Of a stretch of 64,000 nucleotides of DNA, positions 7,916-15,997 are shown piece by piece. Position 1 is the stretch's first letter. Each line of letters begins with the position of its first letter. Location of the stretch: assembly GCF_011806455.1 (NCBI RefSeq), contig NZ_JAATOT010000004.1, positions 186,001-250,000 of the forward strand, read 5' to 3'. Source of the stretch: Celeribacter sp. HF31. Lineage in GTDB: Bacteria > Pseudomonadota > Alphaproteobacteria > Rhodobacterales > Rhodobacteraceae. Below the pieces are notes generated by a model, which saw nothing but the letters and a program-made list of their open reading frames with translations, did no database searches and was not told the DNA's origin. The position numbers and the translations under genes are program-made.

Positions 7916-8688
7916 CAATCCAACCGCTTCTTTCCGTTAAGGACATCCGCAAAACCTATGGCGATAGGGTCGGCTGTTCCGATGTGTCCTTCGATCTTTA
8001 CCCCGGCGAGGTGATGGGCATTGTGGGCGAATCCGGCTCTGGCAAGTCGACGCTTTTGAATTGCATGGCGGGGCACTTGCCGCCCGACAGCGGGCAGGTT
8101 CTGTTCGACACGCGCGACCGCGGTATGGTCGACACGCTCACCATGTCCGAACCCGAACGCCGGATGCTGTCGCGCACGGATTGGGCCTTTGTCCATCAAC
8201 ACGCCCGCGACGGGCTGCGCATGGGGGTCTCTGCGGGCGGCAATGTCGGCGAGCGTCTCATGGCGGTCGGCGCGCGGCATTACGGCAATATCCGCACGCA
8301 GGCCATCGACTGGCTGGACCGGGTCGAGATCAATGAGGACCGGGTGGACGACAAACCCAGCGCGTTTTCCGGCGGGATGCAACAACGCCTGCAAATCGCG
8401 CGGAACCTTGTCACCGGCCCAAGGCTTGTTTTCATGGACGAACCGACCGGCGGCCTGGATGTCTCGGTTCAGGCGCGGCTTTTGGACTTGTTGCGCGGAT
8501 TGGTGCGGGAAATGGGATTGTCGGCGATCATCGTCACCCATGACCTTGCTGTCGTGCGGCTTTTGGCGGATCGTCTGATGGTGATGAAATCCGGCCATGT
8601 CGTCGAACATGGCCTTACCGATCAGGTGCTCGATGACCCGCAACATGCCTATACGCAGCTTCTCGTCTCTTCTGTCTTGCAGGTCTGA
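7912..8688 (+). CDS. phnK: C-P lyase ATP-binding subunit PhnK
   Basis: A 258-aa ABC-type ATPase that docks on the PhnGHIJ core. Walker A is GESGSGKSTLL, the signature is FSGGMQQRLQIARNL, Walker B is LVFMDEPTGGLD, and the switch histidine sits in IIVTHDLAVVR. The start ATG overlaps the phnJ stop (ATGA), and the ORF's earlier in-frame starts would lie inside phnJ. A short gap of three bases separates it from an inserted CorA-like gene, so the usual phnK-phnL adjacency is broken. Confidence 0.93.
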   Translation: MTIQPLLSVKDIRKTYGDRVGCSDVSFDLYPGEVMGIVGESGSGKSTLLNCMAGHLPPDSGQVLFDTRDRGMVDTLTMSEPERRMLSRTDWAFVHQHARDGLRMGVSAGGNVGERLMAVGARHYGNIRTQAIDWLDRVEINEDRVDDKPSAFSGGMQQRLQIARNLVTGPRLVFMDEPTGGLDVSVQARLLDLLRGLVREMGLSAIIVTHDLAVVRLLADRLMVMKSGHVVEHGLTDQVLDDPQHAYTQLLVSSVLQV

Positions 8689-8691
8689 GAC

Positions 8692-9645
8692 ATGATTTTC
8701 GCCTATCGACCCCTCGGCGCAGGCCTCGAGAGATTGCCCAATGAGGGCGATCTTTCCGATGCTCTGTGGGTCGATCTCTTGAGCCCGCAACCGGCACAGG
8801 TCGAGGCCGTGGAGGCGCTTGGCGTCTCCGTGCCGACGCTTGCGGATATGCAGGAGATCGAGGTGTCTAACCGGCTCTACCGCGAAGGCGACACCGAGGT
8901 TCTGACCATCGTTTTGCCGGGGCTGGATCGCAACAAGGAGCCGTCTTTCGGCCCCGTCGCCTTTCTGATCACGCCGGATCGGTTGTTTACCGTGCGCTAT
9001 CACACGCCGCGTCCGTTCGAGACCTATGCCACCCACGCGGGCCAATCGAGCGCAGGCTGCGCCGGGCGGCGACGGGTGTTTCTGGGCCTGATCGAAGAGA
9101 TCGTCGCCCGCATCGCCGACCTTTTGGAAGGTGTGGGCGAGGCGCTCGATCAACAATCGCATATCGCCTTTCGTGACCCCGAACCGCGTGGCGATGAATT
9201 GGCGGATGCTCTGCGCGCGCTCGGCAAACAAAGCGAACAGGTCGCGAAATACCGCCATGCGCTTTTGACCGTCGAACGCGCCTTGTCGAGCTTTGGCCTT
9301 GGCCTTGAAGGCGAAAAGGATAAGCCGCTGACGAGCATTCTCAAGGCGCAGGTCAAGGATTGTCAGGCGCTCACCGTGCATGGCGATTTCCTGTCGGGCC
9401 GGATCGCGCAGCTCACCGATGTGATTTTGGGTCTTATCAATCTGGAGCAAAACGACACCAGCCGCATCCTGTCGGTCGTGGCCGTGCTGTTCCTGCCGCC
9501 GACGCTTGTGGCCTCTGTCTACGGCATGAACTTTCCCTTCATCCCCGGCCTCGACAGCCCCTATGGCTACCTGATCGCCACCGCTCTGATGATCGGCTCG
9601 GCGCTTGGGACTTACCTTCTCTCGAAATGGAAAAACTGGCTGTAA
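8692..9645 (+). CDS. CorA-family divalent cation transporter inside the phn operon
   Basis: A 317-aa protein of the CorA/ZntB group. An N-terminal cytoplasmic alpha/beta domain (residues 1 to about 235) is followed by two membrane helices at about 255-278 and 288-310. The conserved pore signature YGMNFPF is present near residue 281, and a short basic C terminus follows. Three bases separate it from the phnK stop and four from the phnL start, so it is part of the operon. This gene is not one of the known Pho-complex subunits. Mg2+ or another divalent ion is the likely substrate by family. Supplying a cation for ATP-dependent C-P lyase chemistry is my speculation. Confidence 0.88.
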   Translation: MIFAYRPLGAGLERLPNEGDLSDALWVDLLSPQPAQVEAVEALGVSVPTLADMQEIEVSNRLYREGDTEVLTIVLPGLDRNKEPSFGPVAFLITPDRLFTVRYHTPRPFETYATHAGQSSAGCAGRRRVFLGLIEEIVARIADLLEGVGEALDQQSHIAFRDPEPRGDELADALRALGKQSEQVAKYRHALLTVERALSSFGLGLEGEKDKPLTSILKAQVKDCQALTVHGDFLSGRIAQLTDVILGLINLEQNDTSRILSVVAVLFLPPTLVASVYGMNFPFIPGLDSPYGYLIATALMIGSALGTYLLSKWKNWL

Positions 9646-9649
9646 TCTC

Positions 9650-10333
9650 ATGATCAAGATCGACAACCTCTCCAAATCCTTCACGCTCCACAATCAGGGC
9701 AGCGCCGTGATCCCGGTCATGCAAGGCGCCACATTCGAGGTGGCACCCGGCGAATGCGTGGCGCTCACCGGCAATTCGGGCGCCGGCAAATCAACGCTGA
9801 TGCGGATGATCTACGGCAATTACCTGTCGGCCTCGGGGCATATCTGGGTGGGCGAGACGGATGTCGCGACCGCCGAACCGCGCGAGATCATCGCTTTGCG
9901 CCGGGCCACGCTTGGCTATGTCTCGCAATTCCTGCGTGTCGTGCCGCGTGTGCCGACGCTTGAGGTGGTGGCTGAACCGCTCCTGACCGTTGGCGTGGAC
10001 AAGGAGACGGCCTTTGCCAAGGCCCGCGATCTCCTGTCGCGTCTCAACATTCCCGAAACCCTCTGGGGCCTTTCGCCTACGACATTCTCCGGCGGCGAGC
10101 AACAGCGGGTGAACATCGCGCGCGGCTTTGCCCATGACTATCCGGCGATGCTTTTGGACGAACCCACTGCCTCTCTGGATGCGACGAACCGCGAAACGGT
10201 TCTGAGCCTGATCGAAGAGGCCAAAGCGCGTGGCGCGGCGATCATCGGCATCTTCCACGACGCCCCCGCCCGCGACCGGGTGGCGGATCGGGAGATCAAC
10301 GTCTCCGATTTTACCCCTGCACGGGCGGCCTGA
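9650..10333 (+). CDS. phnL: C-P lyase ATP-binding subunit PhnL
   Basis: A 227-aa ABC-type ATPase needed with PhnGHI for the first ribosylation step. Walker A is GNSGAGKSTLM, the signature is FSGGEQQRVNIARGFA, Walker B is AMLLDEPTASLD, and the switch region is GIFHDAPARDRVADR. The ATG at 9650 gives the normal N terminus MIKIDNLSKSFTLH. Longer in-frame starts would overlap the CorA-like gene. It follows that gene by four bases and precedes phnN by three. Confidence 0.93.
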   Translation: MIKIDNLSKSFTLHNQGSAVIPVMQGATFEVAPGECVALTGNSGAGKSTLMRMIYGNYLSASGHIWVGETDVATAEPREIIALRRATLGYVSQFLRVVPRVPTLEVVAEPLLTVGVDKETAFAKARDLLSRLNIPETLWGLSPTTFSGGEQQRVNIARGFAHDYPAMLLDEPTASLDATNRETVLSLIEEAKARGAAIIGIFHDAPARDRVADREINVSDFTPARAA

Positions 10334-10336
10334 GCG

Positions 10337-10879
10337 ATGGTCGGGCGTCTCTATGCCATCGTCGGCCCCTCAGGCGCGGGCAAGGACACTCTGATTGAGG
10401 CCGCACTCGAACGGCGCCGCGATCTGGCCGTCGCCAAACGCGTGATCACAAGGCCGACCGAAGCCGGCGGCGAGGATTTTGAGGGCGTCACGGTCGAGGA
10501 GTTCGATCGCCGTCTGGAGGCCGGAGAGTTCGCGCTCCACTGGGAGGCGCATGGGCTCAAATACGGTGTGTCGATTTCTATCGAGACGTCGCTGAATGAG
10601 GGCCGCGATGTGTTGTTCAACGGCTCGCGCGCGATCCTGCCAGAGGCCTATGCGATCTATCCCAATATGGGCGTTTTGCTGATCACCGCCTCGCCTTCGG
10701 TTCTCGCAACCCGTTTGGCGGCGCGTGGCCGCGAAAGCCGCGACGAGATCGAGAAACGTCTGGCCCGCGCCGAATATGACATCGCGCCCGGCCTGCCGGT
10801 CAGGCGTGTGGAAAACGATGGCGCGTTGGAGGACGCTGTGACGTCTTTCCTCGCGGCCCTTCAGCCGGAGAGGGTGTAA
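10337..10879 (+). CDS. phnN: Ribose 1,5-bisphosphate phosphokinase PhnN
   Basis: A 180-aa guanylate-kinase-like enzyme that phosphorylates ribose 1,5-bisphosphate to PRPP, returning the C-P lyase product to nucleotide metabolism. The P-loop is GPSGAGKDTLIEAAL at about residues 8-22. The segment FALHWEAHGLKYGV and the lid-like arginines ARGRESRDEIEKRLAR are typical. It is the last gene of the phnG-N run. Its 3' end overlaps the convergent DUF1045 gene by 19 bases. Confidence 0.92.
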   Translation: MVGRLYAIVGPSGAGKDTLIEAALERRRDLAVAKRVITRPTEAGGEDFEGVTVEEFDRRLEAGEFALHWEAHGLKYGVSISIETSLNEGRDVLFNGSRAILPEAYAIYPNMGVLLITASPSVLATRLAARGRESRDEIEKRLARAEYDIAPGLPVRRVENDGALEDAVTSFLAALQPERV

Positions 10880-11544
10880 CGGTGCAGCAAATGAAACCGG
10901 CCATCCCCCGCCTCGCCGAAGAGGCACAGGTCCTTGATCTCAAAGGGCCGGGGCAGGAGCGGGGCGATCACCGGGGTCAGCGCTTTGACAGTGGCCTCGG
11001 CCTGTGCTTCGGTGAGTTTACCGGTGAACGTGAGGTGAAATTTGAATTCCTCCATCACGTAAGGATAGCCCCATTGGCTGAGCAGCGCCTCCTGACGGGC
11101 CGAAAGCCCCGACGCCCGGCGACGCGCCAATTCGGTCTCGGAGGGCTGCGCGCGATGCGGGTCGAGCGTGGCGACCACCTCTCCGGCCAGCGTCTCCAAC
11201 GTGCTCAGATCGCCCTCGGGCGTCAGCGCCAGAAACCCACCGATGCGGGTGAGCTTGAGGCCCTCCAACACAATCGGCGCATGGGCGGCGGCGAAGGCCT
11301 CGAGATCGGCCATCAACTCCGCGCGCGTGCCGGTCAGACGAAACGGCGGCTTGAGCGTGCCGTGAAACCCGTATTTGCGCGGCGTCGCGGTGATCTCGGA
11401 GACGGGCAGGGGCAGTCCGTCCACGGCGGGATGCGGCAACTCGACGCCGTCGAACGCATCCCAGCCCAGCCAATGGGCAGAAAATTCGGCAAACGGCCCC
11501 GGAGCGGGGGCGTAATAGACCGCGTATCTTTTGAATTCATCCAT
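10861..11544 (-). CDS. DUF1045 phosphonate-operon protein, 2H-phosphoesterase-like
   Basis: A 227-aa protein of the DUF1045 family that recurs with C-P lyase genes. Two H-x-T motifs are visible: FHGTLKPPF at about residue 60 and FHLTFTG at about residue 169. Paired H-x-T motifs define the 2H (LigT-like) phosphoesterase superfamily, whose members open cyclic phosphodiesters. No phnP is present in the window. I infer that this protein may open the 5-phosphoribosyl 1,2-cyclic phosphate made by PhnJ. It is divergent from canonical phnM, with which it shares a promoter gap, and convergent with phnN. Confidence 0.85.
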   Translation of the reverse strand: MDEFKRYAVYYAPAPGPFAEFSAHWLGWDAFDGVELPHPAVDGLPLPVSEITATPRKYGFHGTLKPPFRLTGTRAELMADLEAFAAAHAPIVLEGLKLTRIGGFLALTPEGDLSTLETLAGEVVATLDPHRAQPSETELARRRASGLSARQEALLSQWGYPYVMEEFKFHLTFTGKLTEAQAEATVKALTPVIAPLLPRPFEIKDLCLFGEAGDGRFHLLHRYTLSG

Positions 11545-11564
11545 GGCGCTGTCCTAACGGCTCC

Positions 11565-11583
11565 CTGTCACACTCATGTGACA
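11565..11583. promoter_or_regulatory. Candidate Pho box between DUF1045 gene and phnM
   Basis: CTGTCAC, a four-base spacer ACTC, then ATGTGAC gives two TGTNA-type half-sites with the 11-base period of PhoB boxes. The same bases also read as an inverted repeat TGTCAC-N6-GTGACA (11566-11583). It lies in the 78-base gap between two divergent phosphonate genes, where phosphate control is expected. The match is partial. Confidence 0.45.
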
Positions 11584-11622
11584 TGGATCGGGCAATGACG
11601 CGCCTCTGACAAGGACGATGTG

Positions 11623-12768
11623 ATGACCGACTTTACTTTGACCAATGCAAGGATCGTTTTGGAGACGGAGGTGATCCAAGGCACCCTGCGTGTCGAGAAT
11701 GGCAAGATTGCCGATGTGAGCGCGGGCGGCACGGCTGTGCCGGGGGCCGAGGACGTGGGCGGCGATATGGTGATCCCCGGCCTCATCGAGCTTCATACCG
11801 ACAACTTGGAGCGCCATATCGAGCCGCGCCCCAAGGTCGATTGGCCGCATCAGGCGGCGATCCTGGCGCATGACGCGGAACTGGCCTCGGTCGGCATCAC
11901 AACCGTGTTCGATGCCATGCGCGTGGGGTCCATTCACCGTCGCAAGGGGGACGCGGGCTATCACAAATATGCCCGCAGCCTGTCGCAAGAAGTGATGCAT
12001 CTGCGCGATCTTGGCGCGCTGAAAATCAGCCATTTTCTGCATCTTCGGGCGGAGGTCTGTTCGGAGACATTGGAAGATGAACTGGCGGAATTCACACCGG
12101 AGGACCGCGTGGGTCTCGTGTCGCTCATGGATCACACGCCGGGGCAGCGGCAGTTTCGTGATCTCTCGAAGCTCAAGGACTATGTGCAAAAGAAACGCGG
12201 CATGACGGATGCGGAATTCGACGATCACGTCGAGCACCTCTACGAGCTGCGCGATACCTATGGTGCGCGGCATGAACAGATCGCAGTCTCCGAGGCGCGG
12301 CGTCTGGGGGCGGTTTTGGCCTCTCACGACGACACCACGGCGGATCACGTCGAGACCTCGCGTCAGAACGGCGTGCGGGTGGCGGAATTTCCGACCACGG
12401 TGGAGGCGGCGCAGGCCTGCAAACTCCATGGCATCGCCGCGATGATGGGCGCGCCCAATCTCATTCGCGGCGGCTCGCATTCCGGCAATGTCGCGGCGCA
12501 TGAGCTGGCGGAACGCGGGTTGTTGGACATCGTCTCCTCGGATTACGTGCCCTCTGCGCTGATGACCTCGGCGATTTTGCTGGCGGATCTGTGGGACGAT
12601 CTGCCCCGTGCGATCGCCACCGTGACCGCCAACCCGGCTGAGGCGGTGGGGCTCTCGGATCGTGGTCGAATCGCGCCGGGGCTGCATGCCGATCTGGTGC
12701 GAATCTCCCGAATCGAGGGCACGCCGGTGGTCCGGGGCGTCTGGTCGCATGGGCGTCAGGTGGGCTGA
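11623..12768 (+). CDS. phnM: Canonical PhnM, ribose 1-methylphosphonate 5-triphosphate diphosphatase
   Basis: A 381-aa amidohydrolase-superfamily enzyme that removes pyrophosphate from the ribose 1-phosphonate 5-triphosphate made by PhnGHIL. The metal site region IPGLIELHTDNLERHI with EPRPKVDWPHQ matches the classic PhnM pattern. Further landmarks are SLMDHTPGQRQF, ASHDDTTADHV and MGAPNLIRGGSHSGN. I use the ATG at 11623; a GTG lies immediately before it. It is divergent from the DUF1045 gene. Together with the paralogue at 2515-3693 it makes two PhnM-type enzymes in one cluster. Confidence 0.93.
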   Translation: MTDFTLTNARIVLETEVIQGTLRVENGKIADVSAGGTAVPGAEDVGGDMVIPGLIELHTDNLERHIEPRPKVDWPHQAAILAHDAELASVGITTVFDAMRVGSIHRRKGDAGYHKYARSLSQEVMHLRDLGALKISHFLHLRAEVCSETLEDELAEFTPEDRVGLVSLMDHTPGQRQFRDLSKLKDYVQKKRGMTDAEFDDHVEHLYELRDTYGARHEQIAVSEARRLGAVLASHDDTTADHVETSRQNGVRVAEFPTTVEAAQACKLHGIAAMMGAPNLIRGGSHSGNVAAHELAERGLLDIVSSDYVPSALMTSAILLADLWDDLPRAIATVTANPAEAVGLSDRGRIAPGLHADLVRISRIEGTPVVRGVWSHGRQVG

Positions 12769-12792
12769 TCCGCTGCGTTTTGGCACATTTCC

Positions 12793-12822
12793 AAGAGGCG
12801 GAGCCTTGTCGTTTCGCCTCTT
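12793..12822 (+). terminator. Stem-loop after phnM, terminator-like
   Basis: AAGAGGCG (12793-12800) pairs with CGCCTCTT (12815-12822), a perfect 8-bp stem with a 14-base loop. It starts 25 bases after the phnM stop. It is followed by AAAT rather than a T-run, so termination efficiency is doubtful. Confidence 0.45.
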
Positions 12823-12965
12823 AAATCGCAGCTTTTGCGGAAATCCTGCGTAAAGTTTAATCAAACCATGCTGCATCCGCGAAAAAACTGAGGGCATTCC
12901 CGCACATGGGTCTTGTCGGACGGGGCGGATTTCCTAAAAGCTGATTTCAACGAGTGACACACTCG

Positions 12966-13070
12966 CATGTCGCAAGGACGCGACGTGAATGACATATGCC
13001 CCTCTGATACCGGGGCCCGCAGCAACGGCGCTGCATTCTCACCAAAAGACAATCTGGCTCATTCTGAGCC
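12966..13070 (+). promoter_or_regulatory. ANTAR-type tandem hexaloop leader of the nir operon
   Basis: Most of the 325-base gap before nirB (12769-13093) is leader. Hairpin 1 (12966-12987) has an 8-bp stem with one G-U pair closing the six-base loop AAGGAC. Hairpin 2 (13019-13034) has stem GCAGC/GCTGC closing AACGGC. Both loops have A at position 1 and G at position 4, the signature recognised by ANTAR-domain antiterminators such as NasR, NasT and EutV. A third hairpin, GGCTCA-TTC-TGAGCC (13056-13070), lies 23 bases before the nirB ATG and could be the terminator, although its T-run is poor. I infer NasT control. No nasS or nasT gene is in the window. Confidence 0.75.
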
Positions 13071-13093
13071 GCGTTCTGAGAGGAAGTGCCGCT

Positions 13094-15547
13094 ATGACTG
13101 CTCAAAAGCAAAAACTCGTGATCGTTGGAAATGGCATGGCGCCGAGCCGGATGCTTGAGCATCTGTTCGAAGTGGGCGACCAATACGAGGTCACCATTTT
13201 CAACGCTGAGCCGCGTGTGAACTACGACCGCATCATGCTGTCTCCGGTTCTGTCGGGCGAAAAGACCTATGCCGACATCATCATCCATGGCGAAGGCTGG
13301 TATGCCGAGCATGGCATCACGCTGCACCAAGGCGACAAGATCACCGAAATTCGCCGCCATGAGCGCAAGGTGATTTCCGAGAAAGGCGTGGTCGCGGACT
13401 ACGACAAGCTGGTCATCGCCACCGGGTCCAACCCCTTTATCATCCCCGTGCCGGGATCGGATCTGCCTGGCGTGTTGGCCTACCGCGATCTCGATGACAC
13501 CGACGGCATGATCAAAGCGGCTGAAAAAGGCGGGCGCGCTGTCGTGATCGGCGGCGGTCTTTTGGGCCTTGAGGCCGCTGCGGGTCTGAAACTGCGTGGC
13601 ATGGAGGTGACCGTCATTCACCTGATGCCGACGCTGATGGAACGTCAGCTCGATACCGCTGCCGGGTATCTTTTGCAAAAAGAACTGGAGAGCCGTGGCA
13701 TCGACGTGCTCTGCGAAGCCAACACCAAACAGATCCTCGGTGAGGGCAAAGTCGAGGGGGTGGAACTGGCTGACGGTCGCGTCATTGACGCCTCCCTCGT
13801 GGTGATGGCCGTCGGCATCCGTCCCAACGTCGCGCTGGCGCAAGAAGCGGGCCTTGAGGTCAATCGCGGCATCGTCACCGACGCGACGATGAAAACCTCT
13901 GACCCGAACATCTATTCCGTGGGGGAATGTGTGGAAGTGGGCGGCATGGTCTATGGCCTTGTCGCCCCTCTCTACCGCATGGCCAAAGTGGCCGCCGAAC
14001 ATCTGGCCGGTCCCTCTGAGGCCGCCTTTGCCCATGCAGAGACGCCGACCAAGCTCAAAGTCACAGGCTGCGACCTCTATTCCGTTGGCGATTTCGCCGA
14101 AGGCGAGGGGCGTGAGGACATCGTGCTGCGCGACGCGCAGCGCGGGACCTACAAACGGGTCATCCTCAAAGACAATAAACTGATCGGAGCCGTGCTCTAC
14201 GGCGATGTCGCCGATGGGGCGTGGTACAACCAGATGCTCATCTCGGGCGAAGATATTTCCGAGATGCGTGACACCCTGATCTTCGGTCAGGCCTATCAAG
14301 GCGGCGGCACGGTCGATCCGTTGGCGGCGGTCGCAGCACTTCCGGATGATGCGGAGATTTGCGGCTGTAACGGCATCACCAAGGGGATGATCGTCAAGGC
14401 GATCACCGACAAGGGCCTGACGTCTTTGGCCGATGTGCGCGCGCATTCCAAGGCCTCTGCGTCTTGCGGCACCTGCACGAACCTTGTCGAAGGCATCATG
14501 GGCATTACGCTTGGCGACGATTTCGTCCTCCCGGCGGCGCAGGGCATGTGCGGTTGCACCACCCATAGCCACGGCTTTGTCCGTCGCATGATCAAGGCGA
14601 AAGGCCTCAAATCCATCCCCGCCGTGATGCAGGAGCTGGAATGGTCGACGGCGGAGGGCTGTGCCAAATGCCGTCCGGCGCTGAACTACTACCTCGTTGC
14701 AGATTGGCCGGGGGAATACAAGGACGACCAGCAATCGCGCTTCATCAACGAACGTGTCCACGCCAACATCCAGAAAGACGGCACCTATTCCGTCGTGCCG
14801 CGGATGTTCGGGGGCATCACCACGCCGGATGAGCTGCGTGCCATCGCTGACGTGGCCGACAAATACGACATCCCGACCGTCAAGGTCACCGGCGGTCAGC
14901 GCATCGACTTGCTGGGTGTCAAAAAAGAAGACCTGATCCCGGTTTGGGCCGATCTCAACGCGGCGGGGATGATCTCCGGGGCGGCCTATTCCAAAGGCCT
15001 GCGCACGGTGAAAACCTGTGTCGGGACGGATTGGTGCCGCTTCGGCACGCAGGACTCGACGGGTCTGGGCATCAAGTTGGAGAAAGCACTCTGGGGGTCG
15101 TGGTCGCCTGCGAAACTCAAACTCGCGGTCACCGGCTGTCCGCGCAACTGTGCCGAAGCGACGTGCAAGGACATCGGCATCATCTGCGTCGATAGCGGCT
15201 ATGAGATCGTCTATGGCGGGGCTGCGGGGCTGCACATTCAGGGCACGACCGTGCTGGGCAAAGTCGCCACGGAAGAGGAGGTCATGGAGGTGGTTTGCGC
15301 GCTGACGCAGTATTACCGCGAGACCGGGTTCTACCTTGAGCGGATTTACAAATGGGCGGACCGGCTGGGCTACGATCACATCAAGGAAGTGATCTACGAC
15401 AATCTGGAGGAGCGCAAAGCCTTCGCCGAACGCTTCCGCTACTCACAGGAATTCGCGCAGGTTGACCCCTGGGCCGAACGTGTCGCGGGCGCCGAAGCCC
15501 ATGAATTCAAACCCATGGCCACCCTCAATCTGGAGGCAGCAGAATGA
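13094..15547 (+). CDS. nirB: Assimilatory nitrite reductase (NADH) large subunit NirB
   Basis: An 817-aa siroheme enzyme reducing nitrite to ammonium with NADH. The order is an N-terminal FAD/NAD(P)H oxidoreductase (IVGNGMAPSRML at the start, second nucleotide fold VVIGGGLLGLEAAAGL), BFD-like [2Fe-2S] segments (CGCNGITKG with SCGTCTNLVEG, then MCGCTTHSHG and EGCAKCRPALNY), and the C-terminal sulfite/nitrite reductase half. That half carries TCVGTDWCRFG and TGCPRNCAEATCKD, the four cysteines of the siroheme-[4Fe-4S] centre. I start at the ATG at 13094 because it has a GAGAGGAAG ribosome site and gives the family N terminus; upstream in-frame Mets fall in the RNA leader. Confidence 0.96.
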   Translation: MTAQKQKLVIVGNGMAPSRMLEHLFEVGDQYEVTIFNAEPRVNYDRIMLSPVLSGEKTYADIIIHGEGWYAEHGITLHQGDKITEIRRHERKVISEKGVVADYDKLVIATGSNPFIIPVPGSDLPGVLAYRDLDDTDGMIKAAEKGGRAVVIGGGLLGLEAAAGLKLRGMEVTVIHLMPTLMERQLDTAAGYLLQKELESRGIDVLCEANTKQILGEGKVEGVELADGRVIDASLVVMAVGIRPNVALAQEAGLEVNRGIVTDATMKTSDPNIYSVGECVEVGGMVYGLVAPLYRMAKVAAEHLAGPSEAAFAHAETPTKLKVTGCDLYSVGDFAEGEGREDIVLRDAQRGTYKRVILKDNKLIGAVLYGDVADGAWYNQMLISGEDISEMRDTLIFGQAYQGGGTVDPLAAVAALPDDAEICGCNGITKGMIVKAITDKGLTSLADVRAHSKASASCGTCTNLVEGIMGITLGDDFVLPAAQGMCGCTTHSHGFVRRMIKAKGLKSIPAVMQELEWSTAEGCAKCRPALNYYLVADWPGEYKDDQQSRFINERVHANIQKDGTYSVVPRMFGGITTPDELRAIADVADKYDIPTVKVTGGQRIDLLGVKKEDLIPVWADLNAAGMISGAAYSKGLRTVKTCVGTDWCRFGTQDSTGLGIKLEKALWGSWSPAKLKLAVTGCPRNCAEATCKDIGIICVDSGYEIVYGGAAGLHIQGTTVLGKVATEEEVMEVVCALTQYYRETGFYLERIYKWADRLGYDHIKEVIYDNLEERKAFAERFRYSQEFAQVDPWAERVAGAEAHEFKPMATLNLEAAE

Positions 15548-15864
15548 ACATGCAGAGCAAAACCTGGATTGAAGTCGGCACCCTCACTGACATCCCGCGG
15601 CAAGGCGCGCGCTGTGTGAAGACCGGCGAGATGACGATCGCCATCTTTCGCACCACCGACGACCGCCTTTTCGCCCTCGAAGACAAATGCCCGCATAAGA
15701 ACGGGCCGCTGAGCGATGGCATTGTGCACGACGGCTGTGTCACATGCCCGCTCCACAACTGGGTCATTTCCCTCGAAACAGGTGCCGCGCAAGGTGCCGA
15801 CGAGGGGATGAGCCTGACCTTCCCGGTCAAACTGGACGGCGAGACCGTATTGCTCGGTCTTTAA
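15544..15864 (+). CDS. nirD: Nitrite reductase small subunit NirD (Rieske-type)
   Basis: A 106-aa partner of NirB. Unlike E. coli NirD, which lacks cluster ligands, this one keeps both Rieske boxes: CPHKNGPLS (about residues 41-49) and CPLHNW (about residues 66-71). It should therefore bind a [2Fe-2S] cluster. Its ATG overlaps the nirB stop (ATGA), indicating translational coupling and equal production of the subunits. Confidence 0.94.
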   Translation: MNMQSKTWIEVGTLTDIPRQGARCVKTGEMTIAIFRTTDDRLFALEDKCPHKNGPLSDGIVHDGCVTCPLHNWVISLETGAAQGADEGMSLTFPVKLDGETVLLGL

Positions 15865-15997
15865 AGCTTTCTCACGGAACGGGCTCTTGGGCTCACGGAA
15901 AGACTGCAGAGCAAACGCAATGCGCTGCAAACGGTCTCCTGATGCCCGATGAGGTGAAGGGGCCAACATCAAAGAAAAACCAAACAGGGACAATTCA

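Noticed and set aside
12947-15379. Very long open frame opposite nirB
   Set aside because: It is a by-product of GC-rich codons in nirB. The product is an Arg/His/Asp-rich shadow without family motifs, whereas nirB on the plus strand has every expected motif.
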